A stretch of DNA of 64,000 bases, from positions 6,700,001 to 6,764,000 of the forward strand of contig NZ_FNSO01000004.1 of the NCBI RefSeq assembly GCF_900105945.1, in the 5' to 3' direction. Source of the DNA: Amycolatopsis tolypomycina. GTDB lineage: Bacteria; Actinomycetota; Actinomycetes; Mycobacteriales; Pseudonocardiaceae. Position 1 is the stretch's first letter. Each line of letters begins with the position of its first letter. The translations under genes and the position numbers were made by a program. Shown here one piece after another: positions 8,177 through 16,806 of this stretch. Below the pieces are notes generated by a model. That model made no database searches, was not told the DNA's origin, and worked only from the letters and a program-made list of their open reading frames with translations.

Positions 8177-9293
8177 GTTCGAGCTTGACGAGCACTTCGG
8201 CACAGGTCCCGGCTCCGGCGGGCTCCAGCCGCACCCGCTCCCCCCGGTAGCCGGCGGATTCGAGCCGCAGCACGCGGGCGCCGGGCGCCAGCCGCGGGTG
8301 ACACCAGTGCCGGACGGTCCCGGCGTGCTCCCTGGCGAGAATCAGGTACTCGTGGCCGAGGTCGTCGGCGATCCGCCCGAGGCCGTTCCACCACAGGGCA
8401 CGGAGGGTGAGGCCGTCGCGGTCCCGGAGGAGGTCGACGGGCGGATCGGCGTGCACGTCGACGAGGAAGCCGTGGTCGGTGACGCGGACCGAGCGGACTT
8501 GGAGGAAGGAACTGCCGCCGGGCGCTGCTGTGGTGGGCCGGCCGGGCCGGTCGGGCGGGTCACCGGTGGAGGCTGCGGGGCCCGGGGGCGAGCCGGTTGG
8601 GCCACCGGCGCCCGGCGCCGAGCCGGGCCGGCCATCCCCGCCGGTCACCGACTCCTCCGGCCAGGGCAGCAGCACCTCGCGCCCACAAACCCCACTCTCG
8701 GCCCGCGGCAACAACGCCGCCACCGCCAGCTCCGCGGCCAGCCGCCCGTCCTCGACCTCCGGCACGGCGCCGATTCCGCTCAGCTCCGCCGCCAGGATCC
8801 GGTACCCCCGCCTCTCCGCCCAGGCCAGCGCCGCCGCGCGCAAGCCGGGCTCCGTGGCCAGCCGCTCGTGGACCGGCCGCGCTCGGCGGACCCTGCTGTA
8901 CCGCGCTGCCCGCACGAGCCGGGCCGCTTCCGGGCCGCTCGCCTCCGCGCCGAAGAACCCCGTCATCGCGCGGTCCAGCTCCCTCAGCTGTTCCGCCAGC
9001 ACGACCCGGGCCACCGGCCCCGGATGAACCGCGGCCAGGTCCGGCGGCGCACAGTCCCGCAACGCGGCGGCCACCGCCCGCAGCTCCGGTGTGCCGGGCC
9101 TGCGCAGGCGGGCGCCGGGGGCGAGCCGGCGCAGGGCGCGCACCGTGTTCTCCACGGGCACGGCGAGCTCGGTCGAGCGCACTGCTGCCTCCTGGTCGCC
9201 GGCGGCGCCCCCTGTCCCCAGTCTCACCAGGGCCGCCCTGCCGCGGAAGGGAAGAACGGGCAGCCGTCCGGGCAGCCCTCCGGTTATCCCCAT
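8154..9293 (-). CDS. Uncharacterised actinobacterial protein
   Basis: 379 residues from the ATG at 9293; a longer frame would overlap the divergent phospholipase gene. The N-terminal two thirds are helical and Ala/Arg-rich without membrane spans. A low-complexity Gly/Pro/Thr linker (roughly residues 230-275) joins a C-terminal beta-rich domain containing VRVTDHGFLVDVHADPPVD, a WWNGLGRIADDLGHEYL stretch and a final strand region ending KLELTVRLGG. I do not recognise the family. It shares a 35-base divergent intergenic space with the phospholipase-acyltransferase fusion, so the two may be co-regulated. Confidence 0.65.
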   Translation of the reverse strand: MGITGGLPGRLPVLPFRGRAALVRLGTGGAAGDQEAAVRSTELAVPVENTVRALRRLAPGARLRRPGTPELRAVAAALRDCAPPDLAAVHPGPVARVVLAEQLRELDRAMTGFFGAEASGPEAARLVRAARYSRVRRARPVHERLATEPGLRAAALAWAERRGYRILAAELSGIGAVPEVEDGRLAAELAVAALLPRAESGVCGREVLLPWPEESVTGGDGRPGSAPGAGGPTGSPPGPAASTGDPPDRPGRPTTAAPGGSSFLQVRSVRVTDHGFLVDVHADPPVDLLRDRDGLTLRALWWNGLGRIADDLGHEYLILAREHAGTVRHWCHPRLAPGARVLRLESAGYRGERVRLEPAGAGTCAEVLVKLELTVRLGG

Positions 9294-9328
9294 GTCGGCC
9301 GCCGAGCCGGGCTGGCACCCTTGAACCC

Positions 9329-11482
9329 ATGCCGGCACCGACCCCTCCGCCACGCACCCGCCGACCCTGGTCGACGTCCGGGTGGCTGCTGCTGGTCCTG
9401 CTGGTCGTCTTCGCCTTCGGGCTGATCTCCTCCCGCCCGCCGTCGCCGCCCGACCAGGGGCCGCCGACCGGTGACGTGCTGGCCGCGCAGAACGCCATCG
9501 AGGCGCTGGTCCACCCCGGCCCGCACGCCGACGCGCTCGCGCGGCTGCCGAAGGACTTCACCGCGCTCAGCGGCGTCACCCCGGGTGCCATGCCGGCGCG
9601 TGACGGCACGGTCCGCGCCGTCCACGTCGACGGCGGCTGCTCCACGCCGTGGGGCGACGACAACACGAAGTGGGACTACGCCGTGCCGTGCAAGGCCCAC
9701 GACCTCGGCTACGACCTGCTCCGGTACGCCGACCGCAAGGGCCACCCGCTCGGCCCGGAGGTCCGGGAGGCACTGGACGACCGGCTGTCCTACGACATGC
9801 ACCACGCCTGCGACCTCAACCCGATGAACTCGGCGCTCACCTGCCGGGTCGTCGCCTCGCTCTACTCGGCCGGGCTGGTCGTCAACTCGTGGCACCAGCG
9901 CTGGGGCCCGCCGGTCGGCGACCCGATCGGCCCGATGGTCGCCGGGGTGCTGGTGATCGGCTGCCTGCTCGTCTTCCGGCTGCGCGGCTGGCTGCGGGCG
10001 CGCCGGGAGCCGCGGGCGCCGGTGCCCGTCGCCGACCCCGCCGAGGTCAGCCGGTGGGCCCTGCTCGGCGCCGGCGGCGTCGTCCTGCTGCTGCTCGGCG
10101 AGTCGCTGACGGCACTGGCGCACTGGGCAGGCGCGCCCGAGCCCGCGCTGTGGCCGCTGACGTGGCTCGCCCAGCTCGCCCCGCTCATCTACTTCGCCGG
10201 CGGGCACGCCAACGCGGCAGGCTGGCGCGCCGAACAGGACGCCGGTGGCGGCTACCGCCACTACCTGGCCGAACGCGCGAGCCCGCTGCTGCGGCCGGCG
10301 TTGATCTTCGCCGTCGTCGCGCTGCTGACGCCGCTCGCGCTCGAACTGCTCGGCAGCCCGGCGGGCACCACGGCCACCGTGATGCGGATCGCGCTGCACC
10401 CGCTCTGGCTGCTCGGCGTCTACCTGCTGACGATCGTCTGCGCGCCCCCGCTGCTGGCCCTGCACCGCCGGGCCCCGGTGAGCGCCGTCGCCGGCCTGCT
10501 CGCCCTGGCCGGCGGCGGGGAACTGACCGCGAGCTTGTCCGGCTCGCCGCTTCCCCGCTACGCGGCGACGTTCGCCATCGCCCTGCTCGCCCAGCAGCTC
10601 GCCTTCGCGCACGCCGACGGCGTCCGCCCGTCGCGGCGGCTGCTCGCCGCGGCCACCGCGGCCGGGGTCGCGGGGCTGGCCGGGATGAGCGTCCTGCGGG
10701 ACGGGCCACCCGTCCTGCTCGGCAGCCCGGGCGCGCCCGCCGCGTTCTCCGCGCCGCCGTGGGGCGTGCTGCTGCTCGGCCTGGTCCAGCTCGGCGTGCT
10801 CGGGCTGCTGGCCCGCCCGCTCGGCAGGCTCGGCGATCGCCAGGGCCTCGCCCGGGCGTGCCGGTTCGTGCTCCGCGCGCCGATGAGCCTCTACCTGGCG
10901 TTCCTCGCCGGGATGCTGCTGCTGGTCGCCGTCGTCTACCTGCCCGGCCGGATCGCCGACGGCCTCAGCTGGCTGATCCGCCCGCGCACGCTGGTCGCGG
11001 TCGGGCTGCTCGCGGTGCCCGCGACGCTGGTGTTCTGGTGGTTCGAGCGGCACGCCCACGGCGTCCGGCAGCCCCGCGCGGCCGAGCACCCCGGCCGCCG
11101 GACGGCGGTGCTCACCCGGGCCGCGGCCGGGCTCGGGATCGGCTACGCGACGCTGGGCGTGTTCGGCTTCGCGCTGACCCGCTTCGGCGGGGTGGCCGCC
11201 GACGCCGACCTGCTCGGCCTGCGGCTCGACCCGATCCAGAGCCTGGTGCACCTGCTGCTCGGGGTCTTCCTGCTGCACACGATCCGGATCGGGGCCGGCG
11301 CGGCGACGGGCACGTGGCTGGCGACCGCGCTCGCCTGCGCGCCTTCGCTGCTGTTCGCCGCCGACGGCGCCAGGCCCGGCTTCCTCGGCGTCACGCTCCA
11401 CGCGGTGACGGCCGCGTTTGCCCTGCTCGCGGCCGCGGGTACGCTCCTGCCGGCTCGGCCACCGGCGAATGCGACGTCCTGA
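9329..11482 (+). CDS. Phospholipase A2 - acyltransferase 3 - DUF4383 fusion protein
   Basis: 717 residues in three parts. After an N-terminal membrane anchor (about 19-35) comes a prokaryotic phospholipase A2 module at about 50-200. It has CKAHDLGYD (C121, H124, D125), the supporting acid in DDRLSYDMHHAC (D156) and paired cysteines C104, C121, C161 and C172, as in secreted Streptomyces PLA2. Next, about ten membrane helices begin near 202; LAQLAPLIYFAGGHANAAGW matches the Acyltransferase_3 family. The last 120 residues, with LDPIQSLVHLLLGVFLLH, resemble DUF4383. The PLA2 part would lie outside the membrane. Release and transfer of acyl groups on lipids by one protein is my inference. Confidence 0.8.
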   Translation: MPAPTPPPRTRRPWSTSGWLLLVLLVVFAFGLISSRPPSPPDQGPPTGDVLAAQNAIEALVHPGPHADALARLPKDFTALSGVTPGAMPARDGTVRAVHVDGGCSTPWGDDNTKWDYAVPCKAHDLGYDLLRYADRKGHPLGPEVREALDDRLSYDMHHACDLNPMNSALTCRVVASLYSAGLVVNSWHQRWGPPVGDPIGPMVAGVLVIGCLLVFRLRGWLRARREPRAPVPVADPAEVSRWALLGAGGVVLLLLGESLTALAHWAGAPEPALWPLTWLAQLAPLIYFAGGHANAAGWRAEQDAGGGYRHYLAERASPLLRPALIFAVVALLTPLALELLGSPAGTTATVMRIALHPLWLLGVYLLTIVCAPPLLALHRRAPVSAVAGLLALAGGGELTASLSGSPLPRYAATFAIALLAQQLAFAHADGVRPSRRLLAAATAAGVAGLAGMSVLRDGPPVLLGSPGAPAAFSAPPWGVLLLGLVQLGVLGLLARPLGRLGDRQGLARACRFVLRAPMSLYLAFLAGMLLLVAVVYLPGRIADGLSWLIRPRTLVAVGLLAVPATLVFWWFERHAHGVRQPRAAEHPGRRTAVLTRAAAGLGIGYATLGVFGFALTRFGGVAADADLLGLRLDPIQSLVHLLLGVFLLHTIRIGAGAATGTWLATALACAPSLLFAADGARPGFLGVTLHAVTAAFALLAAAGTLLPARPPANATS

Positions 11483-11627
11483 CCAGGCGAAACCGTCGAA
11501 CATGCGGGAAACTGGGTGGTGCATGACACATTCGTGGGGGGATGTGTAACGCTACGGCAACCCGGGGCAGGCACCATGCGTCCCATCCCTGAGCACCACC
11601 CGATCGATGGAGTGAGGAGTCGCCCGC

Positions 11628-13301
11628 GTGGACCATCCGCCTCGGAACGGGCAAGGCGGCCGCCGCCCCGCCCGGCCCTGGCCGGACGAGCCAGGCCGGG
11701 ACGACGCACGGCGCGGCACCCCGCCGCCGCGCCGCCCCGCACCGCGCCGCGAGCCGGCGGACGCCCGCCGCGCGGCCCCGCCGCCGGCCCGCCGCCCGCA
11801 GGCCCGGCCCGCCCCGCGCGCCCGCCGCAACTCCTTCCGCGGCGCGAAGATCGCGCTGGCCGTCGTCTCGCTGCTGGTGATGGGCCTGACCGGGTACGCA
11901 TGGGCGGCCATGCAGGGCCTGGTCAACGGGCTCAACTACACGAACGTGATCAGTGAGGGCGGCGGTGGCGACAAGCCCGCCGACGGCGCCCGCGACATCC
12001 TGCTGGTCGGCCTCGACAGCCGCACCGACGCCCAGGGCAACCCCCTGCCGCGCGAGGTGCTCGACGAGCTGCGCGCCGGCGACGCCGACGGCGAGCTCAA
12101 CACCGACTCGCTGATCTTCGTGCACATCCCGAACGACGGCAGCAAGGCCGTCGCGATGTCCCTGCCGCGCGACTCCTACGTCGACATCCCCGGCTACGGC
12201 AAGCACAAGATCAACTCCGCCTACGCGCGAGCGATGCTGGCGGCCCGCAAGGACCTGCAGAAGCAGGGCGTCACCGACCCGAAGGAACTCGACGTCAAGG
12301 CCAACCAGGCCGGCGCGAAGGAGCTCATCGAGACCGTCGAGAAGCTCACCGGGTCGACCATCGACAACTACGCCGCGGTCAACCTGCTCGGCTTCAGCGA
12401 GATCACCAAGGCCATCGGCGGCGTCGACGTCTGCCTGAACAACAACGTCAAGGACCAGTACTCCGGCGCGAACTTCACCAAGGGCCAGCACACGATCTCC
12501 GGCGTCGAGGCCCTCGAGTTCGTCCGGCAGCGCCACGGCCTGCCGAACGGCGACCTCGACCGCGTCGTGCGCCAGCAGGTGTTCATGGCCGGCATGGCGC
12601 GCAAGGTGCTCTCGGCGGGCACACTGACCAACCCGGGCAAGCTCAACGACCTGATCGAGGCGATCAAGAAGTCGGTCGTGCTCAACCAGAACTGGGACAT
12701 CTTCGGGTTCGCCCAGCAGATGAAGGGTCTGACCGGCGGCCAGCTCGAGTTCCGCACCATCCCGGTGAAGAACGTCGAGTACCGGACGCCCGACGACGGC
12801 GTCGCCATCCAGGTCGACCCCGCCGAGGTGAAGCAGTTCGTGCAGGGGCTCACCGGGCCGCCGCCGGGCGAGTCGGCGCCGCCCGCCCAGCAGGCCGACC
12901 CCGCCAACAAGGCGACCACGGTCGACGTCCGCAACGCCTCCGGCCGCACCGGTCTCGCCGCGAACGTCGCCAAGACCCTCGAGGCCAAGGGCTTCACCTC
13001 CGGCGAGACGGCCAACGCGACCGCGCGCAAGACCACGGTGATCTGGGTGCCGAAGGGCGGCAAGGACAAGGGCGAGGCCGTCGCGGAGGCGCTGGGCGGC
13101 TCGCCGACCGTCCAGGAGGACAAGAGCGTCCAGTCCGGGCACGTGATGGTCTTCCTCGGCGCCGACTACGAGGGCACGAGCGCCAACGCCGGCTCGGGCG
13201 CCGGTGCCACGGGGGCGACGTCGCAGGCCACGGTCCCTCCGCCGGCCGCGAACGACGCCGAGAAGCCGATCACCGCCGAGGGCGTTCCCTGCGTGAACTG
13301 A
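11628..13301 (+). CDS. LCP (LytR-CpsA-Psr) family wall-polymer ligase
   Basis: 557 residues. A basic, Pro/Arg-rich cytoplasmic N-terminus is followed by one membrane helix (about residues 70-92). The LCP domain has DILLVGLDSRTD, NTDSLIFVHIP, MSLPRDSYVDIPGYGKHKIN with the conserved arginines, and FVRQRHGL...DLDRVVRQQ. After a Pro linker comes a LytR_C domain (about 420-500). LCP enzymes transfer lipid-linked arabinogalactan or teichoic-type polymers to peptidoglycan outside the membrane. GTG start at 11628 with GAGGAG eight bases upstream. A short inverted repeat ACACAT-N10-ATGTGT lies at 11526-11547 in its leader. Confidence 0.92.
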   Translation: MDHPPRNGQGGRRPARPWPDEPGRDDARRGTPPPRRPAPRREPADARRAAPPPARRPQARPAPRARRNSFRGAKIALAVVSLLVMGLTGYAWAAMQGLVNGLNYTNVISEGGGGDKPADGARDILLVGLDSRTDAQGNPLPREVLDELRAGDADGELNTDSLIFVHIPNDGSKAVAMSLPRDSYVDIPGYGKHKINSAYARAMLAARKDLQKQGVTDPKELDVKANQAGAKELIETVEKLTGSTIDNYAAVNLLGFSEITKAIGGVDVCLNNNVKDQYSGANFTKGQHTISGVEALEFVRQRHGLPNGDLDRVVRQQVFMAGMARKVLSAGTLTNPGKLNDLIEAIKKSVVLNQNWDIFGFAQQMKGLTGGQLEFRTIPVKNVEYRTPDDGVAIQVDPAEVKQFVQGLTGPPPGESAPPAQQADPANKATTVDVRNASGRTGLAANVAKTLEAKGFTSGETANATARKTTVIWVPKGGKDKGEAVAEALGGSPTVQEDKSVQSGHVMVFLGADYEGTSANAGSGAGATGATSQATVPPPAANDAEKPITAEGVPCVN

Positions 13302-13479
13302 GCCGGTCGCCGGGTCCCGTTAACCCGTTCGGCCTAACTCGCGCAATCGGTATCAAAGACATGCCCGAAATCGCGTAAGGGCGCGGCCCCAGCGCACTTA
13401 CATACACGTGAGGGTGCACCTGCACGGGAATTATCACGCCCGTGCGGTGCCGCGGGAGCGCACGGCAGGGGACATTGAT

Positions 13480-13950
13480 GTGCTGATCGACGCTGAGGAG
13501 TACCAGCGGATCCTCGGAGACGAGCTCCGCAAGCTCCGGCGCAGCCGAGGGTGGACGCGCAAGGAGCTGAACCAGCACTTGCAGAGCGAGATCTCGCTGC
13601 AGACGCTGGCCACCTACGAGCTGGGCACCAGACAGTGCTCCGTCGTGCGCCTGGTCGAGCTGTGCGTCGCGATGGACGAACTGCCCCAGGACCTGCTGGC
13701 CAAGGTGCACCGCCGGGTCTTCGTCGACGAGCCGGGCCGGGTCCGCGTCGACCTGCGCAAGGTCGTCGCCGACGCGCCGCCCGACCTGCTGCCGCTGCGC
13801 CGCTGGGCCGAGGACCGGCTGCGGCAGGCCGGTGAGCAGGGCGGCGGCGAGGTCGCCCTCGACCTGCCGGCGCTCGAGCGCATGGCCGAACTGTGCAGCC
13901 TGCCGACCGTCGACCTGATCGCCCGGCTCCGCCGCTACACCTCCCGCTGA
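13480..13950 (+). CDS. XRE-type helix-turn-helix regulator
   Basis: 156 residues from the GTG at 13480, chosen because AGGGG lies eight bases upstream; an in-frame GTG at 13408 would add 24 residues but has no such site. Residues about 10-65 form a Cro/CI-like HTH: LGDELRKLRRSRGWTRKELNQHLQSEISLQTLATYELGTRQ. The C-terminal half is charged and helical. The family is common in Pseudonocardiaceae, but its targets are unknown to me. A 24-bp-arm palindrome follows the stop. Confidence 0.8.
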   Translation: MLIDAEEYQRILGDELRKLRRSRGWTRKELNQHLQSEISLQTLATYELGTRQCSVVRLVELCVAMDELPQDLLAKVHRRVFVDEPGRVRVDLRKVVADAPPDLLPLRRWAEDRLRQAGEQGGGEVALDLPALERMAELCSLPTVDLIARLRRYTSR

Positions 13951-13981
13951 TCCCGGGGGTCGCGCAGCCACGCCCCGATGC

Positions 13982-14030
13982 CATGAAAGAGTCGTTCACT
14001 ACGTCGGACGTAGTGAACGACTCTTTCATG
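13982..14030. terminator. Perfect 24-bp inverted repeat between convergent genes
   Basis: Bases 13982-14005 and 14007-14030 are exact reverse complements around a single base (14006). The arm contains GAAAGAGTCGTTCACTACG. It sits 31 bases after the HTH gene and 22 before the end of the BVMO gene, so a bidirectional terminator is likely. It has no T-tract, and perfect symmetry with a one-base centre is more than a terminator needs. Confidence 0.7.
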
Positions 14031-14052
14031 ACGTTCGCGGAACCCGACCGGC

Positions 14053-15510
14053 TCAGCCGACCAGGAAGTCCTCGCGCCGCACCTTCCGCGTGTCCAGCCA
14101 ATACCGCCAGGTGAACCCCGGCCAGATCGTCCGGTTGACGCCCTTCGCGTCCAGGTACCAGCTCTTGCAGCCCCCGCGGGTCCAGATGCCCTTCGCGAGC
14201 TTGCGCTGGATCTGCGCGTTGAACCGCTCCTGCACCTCGGGTTTCGGCTCGATCGCCCGGCCGCGGGCCAGCCGCAGCGCCTCGGCGACGTAGGAGATCT
14301 GCGCCTCGATCATGAACACCACCGAGTTGTGCCCGAGGCCGGTGTTGGGGCCGAGCAGGAAGAACAGGTTCGGGAACCCGGCGACGGTGATGCCGAGGTG
14401 CGTCCGCATCCCCTCGGTCGCCCACTCCTTGCCGAGGTTGCGCCCGTCGCGGCCGACGATCTCCAGGTCGTCGAAGGCGTCGGTGACGTGGAAGCCGGTG
14501 CCGTAGATGATGACGTCGGCCTCGTGCTCGACCCCGGCGGCGTCGACGACGCTGTGCTCGCGGACCTCCCGCACGCCGTCGGTCACGACGTCGACGTTGT
14601 CGCGGGCCAGCGCCGGGTAGTAGTCGTTGGAGATGAGCACGCGCTTGCAGCCCATCGTGTAGTCCGGGGTGACCTTGCGCCGCAGCTGCGGGTCCTTGAT
14701 GGCGCGGTCGATGTTGCGCCGGGCGATCCGCTGGCCGAGCTTCATCACCCACGACTGGCCGTTGAAGCCGATCGCGCGGGCTTCGAGCAGCCAGTAGAGC
14801 AGGGTGCGGTAGGCGCGCTGGGCCGGCGGGAACGCCTTGAACAGCGCGCGGGCGCGGCCGGACATCTCGTGGTCGGCCTTCGGCATGATCCACGGCGGCG
14901 TCCGCTGGAACAGCGTCAGCTCCGCGACCTCGGGCGCGATCTTCGGCACGAACTGGACCGCGCTGGCGCCGGTGCCGATGACCGCCACCTTCTTGCCCGC
15001 GAGGTCGACGTCGTGCCGCCACCGCGCGGAGTGGTAGGCCGGGCCCGCGAACCGCTCGATGCCGGGCAGCTCGGGGATCATCGGCAGGTGGAGGGCGCCG
15101 ACCCCGGCGACCAGCGCGCTCGCGGTGAACTCGTCGCCGCCCCTCGTGGCGACGTGCCACCGGTTCTCCTCGGCGTCCCAGCGGGCGCCGGTCACCTCCT
15201 GGCCGAACCGGATGAACCGGCGCAGGTCGTGCTTGTCGGCGACCTCGCGCATGTAGCGCCAGATCTCCGGCTGCGGCGAGTAGGCCCGCGACCAGCCGGG
15301 GTTCTGCTCGAAGGAGAACGAGTACATGTGCGACGGGATGTCGCAGGCGCAGCCCGGGTAGCTGTTGTCCCGCCAGGTGCCGCCGACGTCGTGGGCCTTC
15401 TCGAGGATGACGAAGTCCTCGCGGCCCTCCTTGCGCAGCTGGATCGCCATGCCGAGACCGGAGAACCCGGTCCCGACGATGACGACCCCGGTCTCCGTGC
15501 GGTTGCCCAT
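14053..15510 (-). CDS. Baeyer-Villiger-type flavin monooxygenase
   Basis: 485 residues. The FAD-binding GTGFSGLG is at 13-20 and GGTWRDNSYPGCACDIPSHM at about 43-62. The BVMO fingerprint FxGxxxHxxxW is complete as FAGPAYHSARW (154-164), and a second dinucleotide fold GTGASA for NADPH is at 179-184. These enzymes insert oxygen next to ketones; EthA of mycobacteria is the best-known relative. Start ATG 15510 has CGGAGG six bases upstream. It is divergent from a TetR gene 71 bases away, the same layout as EthA/EthR, so repression by that regulator is likely. Confidence 0.88.
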   Translation of the reverse strand: MGNRTETGVVIVGTGFSGLGMAIQLRKEGREDFVILEKAHDVGGTWRDNSYPGCACDIPSHMYSFSFEQNPGWSRAYSPQPEIWRYMREVADKHDLRRFIRFGQEVTGARWDAEENRWHVATRGGDEFTASALVAGVGALHLPMIPELPGIERFAGPAYHSARWRHDVDLAGKKVAVIGTGASAVQFVPKIAPEVAELTLFQRTPPWIMPKADHEMSGRARALFKAFPPAQRAYRTLLYWLLEARAIGFNGQSWVMKLGQRIARRNIDRAIKDPQLRRKVTPDYTMGCKRVLISNDYYPALARDNVDVVTDGVREVREHSVVDAAGVEHEADVIIYGTGFHVTDAFDDLEIVGRDGRNLGKEWATEGMRTHLGITVAGFPNLFFLLGPNTGLGHNSVVFMIEAQISYVAEALRLARGRAIEPKPEVQERFNAQIQRKLAKGIWTRGGCKSWYLDAKGVNRTIWPGFTWRYWLDTRKVRREDFLVG

Positions 15511-15581
15511 GACGCCTCCGGGTTCCTGTTACTCGTCGTCCATCTTACTGGGAGTAGGTTACCAGCGGTAGAGTGTGACCC
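15511..15581. promoter_or_regulatory. Divergent BVMO/TetR control region
   Basis: Seventy-one bases hold TTACTGGGAGTAGGTTACC (15545 on), in which TACT and AGTA face each other over three G's, a GTTACTCG word at 15529 and TTACCAGCG at 15559-15567. TAGAGT (15569-15574) ends seven bases before the TetR GTG, as a leaderless promoter would. An operator here would cover both promoters. TTACCAGCG also occurs upstream of the 3-hydroxyacyl-CoA dehydrogenase gene. Confidence 0.5.
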
Positions 15582-16181
15582 GTGACGACCGCGAAGCGCA
15601 AGCGCATGCCCAGGGCCGACCGGATGCGGCAGATGATCGAGGTCGCCGAGCAGGTCTTTTCGACACGCGGCTACGCGGCGGCGTCCATGGACGAGATCGC
15701 CGAACTGGTGGGCGTCTCCAAGCCGATGCTCTACGAGTACTTCAACTCGAAGGAAGGCCTGCTGCTGGCCTGCATCCGGGAGTCGCGGGCCGTGCTGCGC
15801 GAGGTCACCGAGCAGGCGACCGTCGGCGCGACGGACGCCGAGGACGCGCTGCGGCGCGGCCTGCTGGCCTTCTTCGTCTTCATCCGCGAGCGGCGCCAGG
15901 CCTGGTCGCTGCTGCGGCACGAGATGGTGCTGATCGGCACGACGGCCGCCGACGAGGTCGAGGAGACCCGCCGCCAGCAGACCGACCTCATCGCCGCGCT
16001 GATGAGCGGCTACTTCGACAGCGGGGACGAACTGCGAGCCGAGGCCGCCGCGGAATTCGTGGTCGGCGCGTGCGAACGGCTCGCGATCTGGTGCGAGCGA
16101 CACGACGAAGTGAGCCCCGAGACGGCCACCGGATACGCCATGGACGTGCTGTGGAGCGGCTTGCGGAGCCGCGCGCGGTGA
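15582..16181 (+). CDS. TetR-family transcriptional regulator
   Basis: 199 residues. The N-terminal HTH is clear: RMRQMIEVAEQVFSTRGYAAASMDEIAELVGVSKPMLYEYFNSKEGLL (about 14-62), with a helical ligand-binding C-terminus rich in Arg/Glu. The GTG at 15582 follows a TAGAGT hexamer by seven bases and has no ribosome site, so the mRNA is probably leaderless. It should repress the divergent monooxygenase and itself; the inducer may be a ketone or fatty-acid-like substrate (inference). Confidence 0.9.
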   Translation: MTTAKRKRMPRADRMRQMIEVAEQVFSTRGYAAASMDEIAELVGVSKPMLYEYFNSKEGLLLACIRESRAVLREVTEQATVGATDAEDALRRGLLAFFVFIRERRQAWSLLRHEMVLIGTTAADEVEETRRQQTDLIAALMSGYFDSGDELRAEAAAEFVVGACERLAIWCERHDEVSPETATGYAMDVLWSGLRSRAR

Positions 16182-16385
16182 CGTGCGCGTGCATTAGGCC
16201 ATGCGGCGACTACTCAGCGCAACCGTGTCCTGTGACACAGAGTTGCTCTACTGTTCCGATGACACGGTAGAAAGTGTGCTGGACTTTCGCGACCTGAGGG
16301 AGGGCGAGGGAACCGCGTCACGAAAGCGCGGTGCCCGCGTCACGGTTGTGTAAGGATGTTGGTGAGGGAGAGGGGTGTGAGGCAG

Positions 16386-16802
16386 ATGGTGGAAACGATC
16401 ACGGCGACGTACGTCCAGGAAGACGCCGACTGGGCCATCAAGGTCAGCGGCCTCGGCAAGGAGCTGACCGCCCGCGCGCCCGGGATCATCGCCGCGCGCG
16501 ACCGGGCCGACCAGCTGGTCGAGGAGCTCGCCGGCGACGTCAAGACCACGGTGGTGCACCTGCTCAACGGCAGTGCGCTCGACTTCACCAGTGCCTACAT
16601 GACGGCCCGGCTGACGCTTCCGAAGCTGCCGCCGCTCGAGGTCCCGCCGCCCGGCAGCGTGCCGAAGCAGCAGACCCCGGCCTCGGCGGACAAGAAGCCG
16701 CAGCTGCCGCCGAGCAAGCAGCTCCCGAAGGCGGTCGAGGACCGCAAGAGCCCGGCCCCGGCGCCCGCCGCGGAGAGCAAGGCGCCGGCGAAGCAGGCCT
16801 GA
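16386..16802 (+). CDS. Small protein with HicB-like N-terminal fold
   Basis: 138 residues from the ATG at 16386; GTG 16377 is an alternative, with GAGGGAGAGGGG upstream. The segment TATYVQEDADWAIKVSGLGKELTARAPGIIAARDRADQLVEEL has the beta-hairpin-plus-helix pattern of HicB/DUF1902 proteins. The C-terminal 50 residues are a Pro/Lys/Ala-rich tail. No HicA-like toxin is adjacent, so a toxin-antitoxin role is not supported. The stop lies four bases from that of the convergent DUF3618 gene. Confidence 0.65.
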   Translation: MVETITATYVQEDADWAIKVSGLGKELTARAPGIIAARDRADQLVEELAGDVKTTVVHLLNGSALDFTSAYMTARLTLPKLPPLEVPPPGSVPKQQTPASADKKPQLPPSKQLPKAVEDRKSPAPAPAAESKAPAKQA

Positions 16803-16806
16803 GCCG

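Noticed and set aside
9284..11524. A 746-codon open frame on the minus strand opposite the phospholipase fusion
   Set aside because: Dominated by Arg, Gln and Gly from antisense of hydrophobic codons, with no domain, no ribosome site and the plus-strand gene clearly real.
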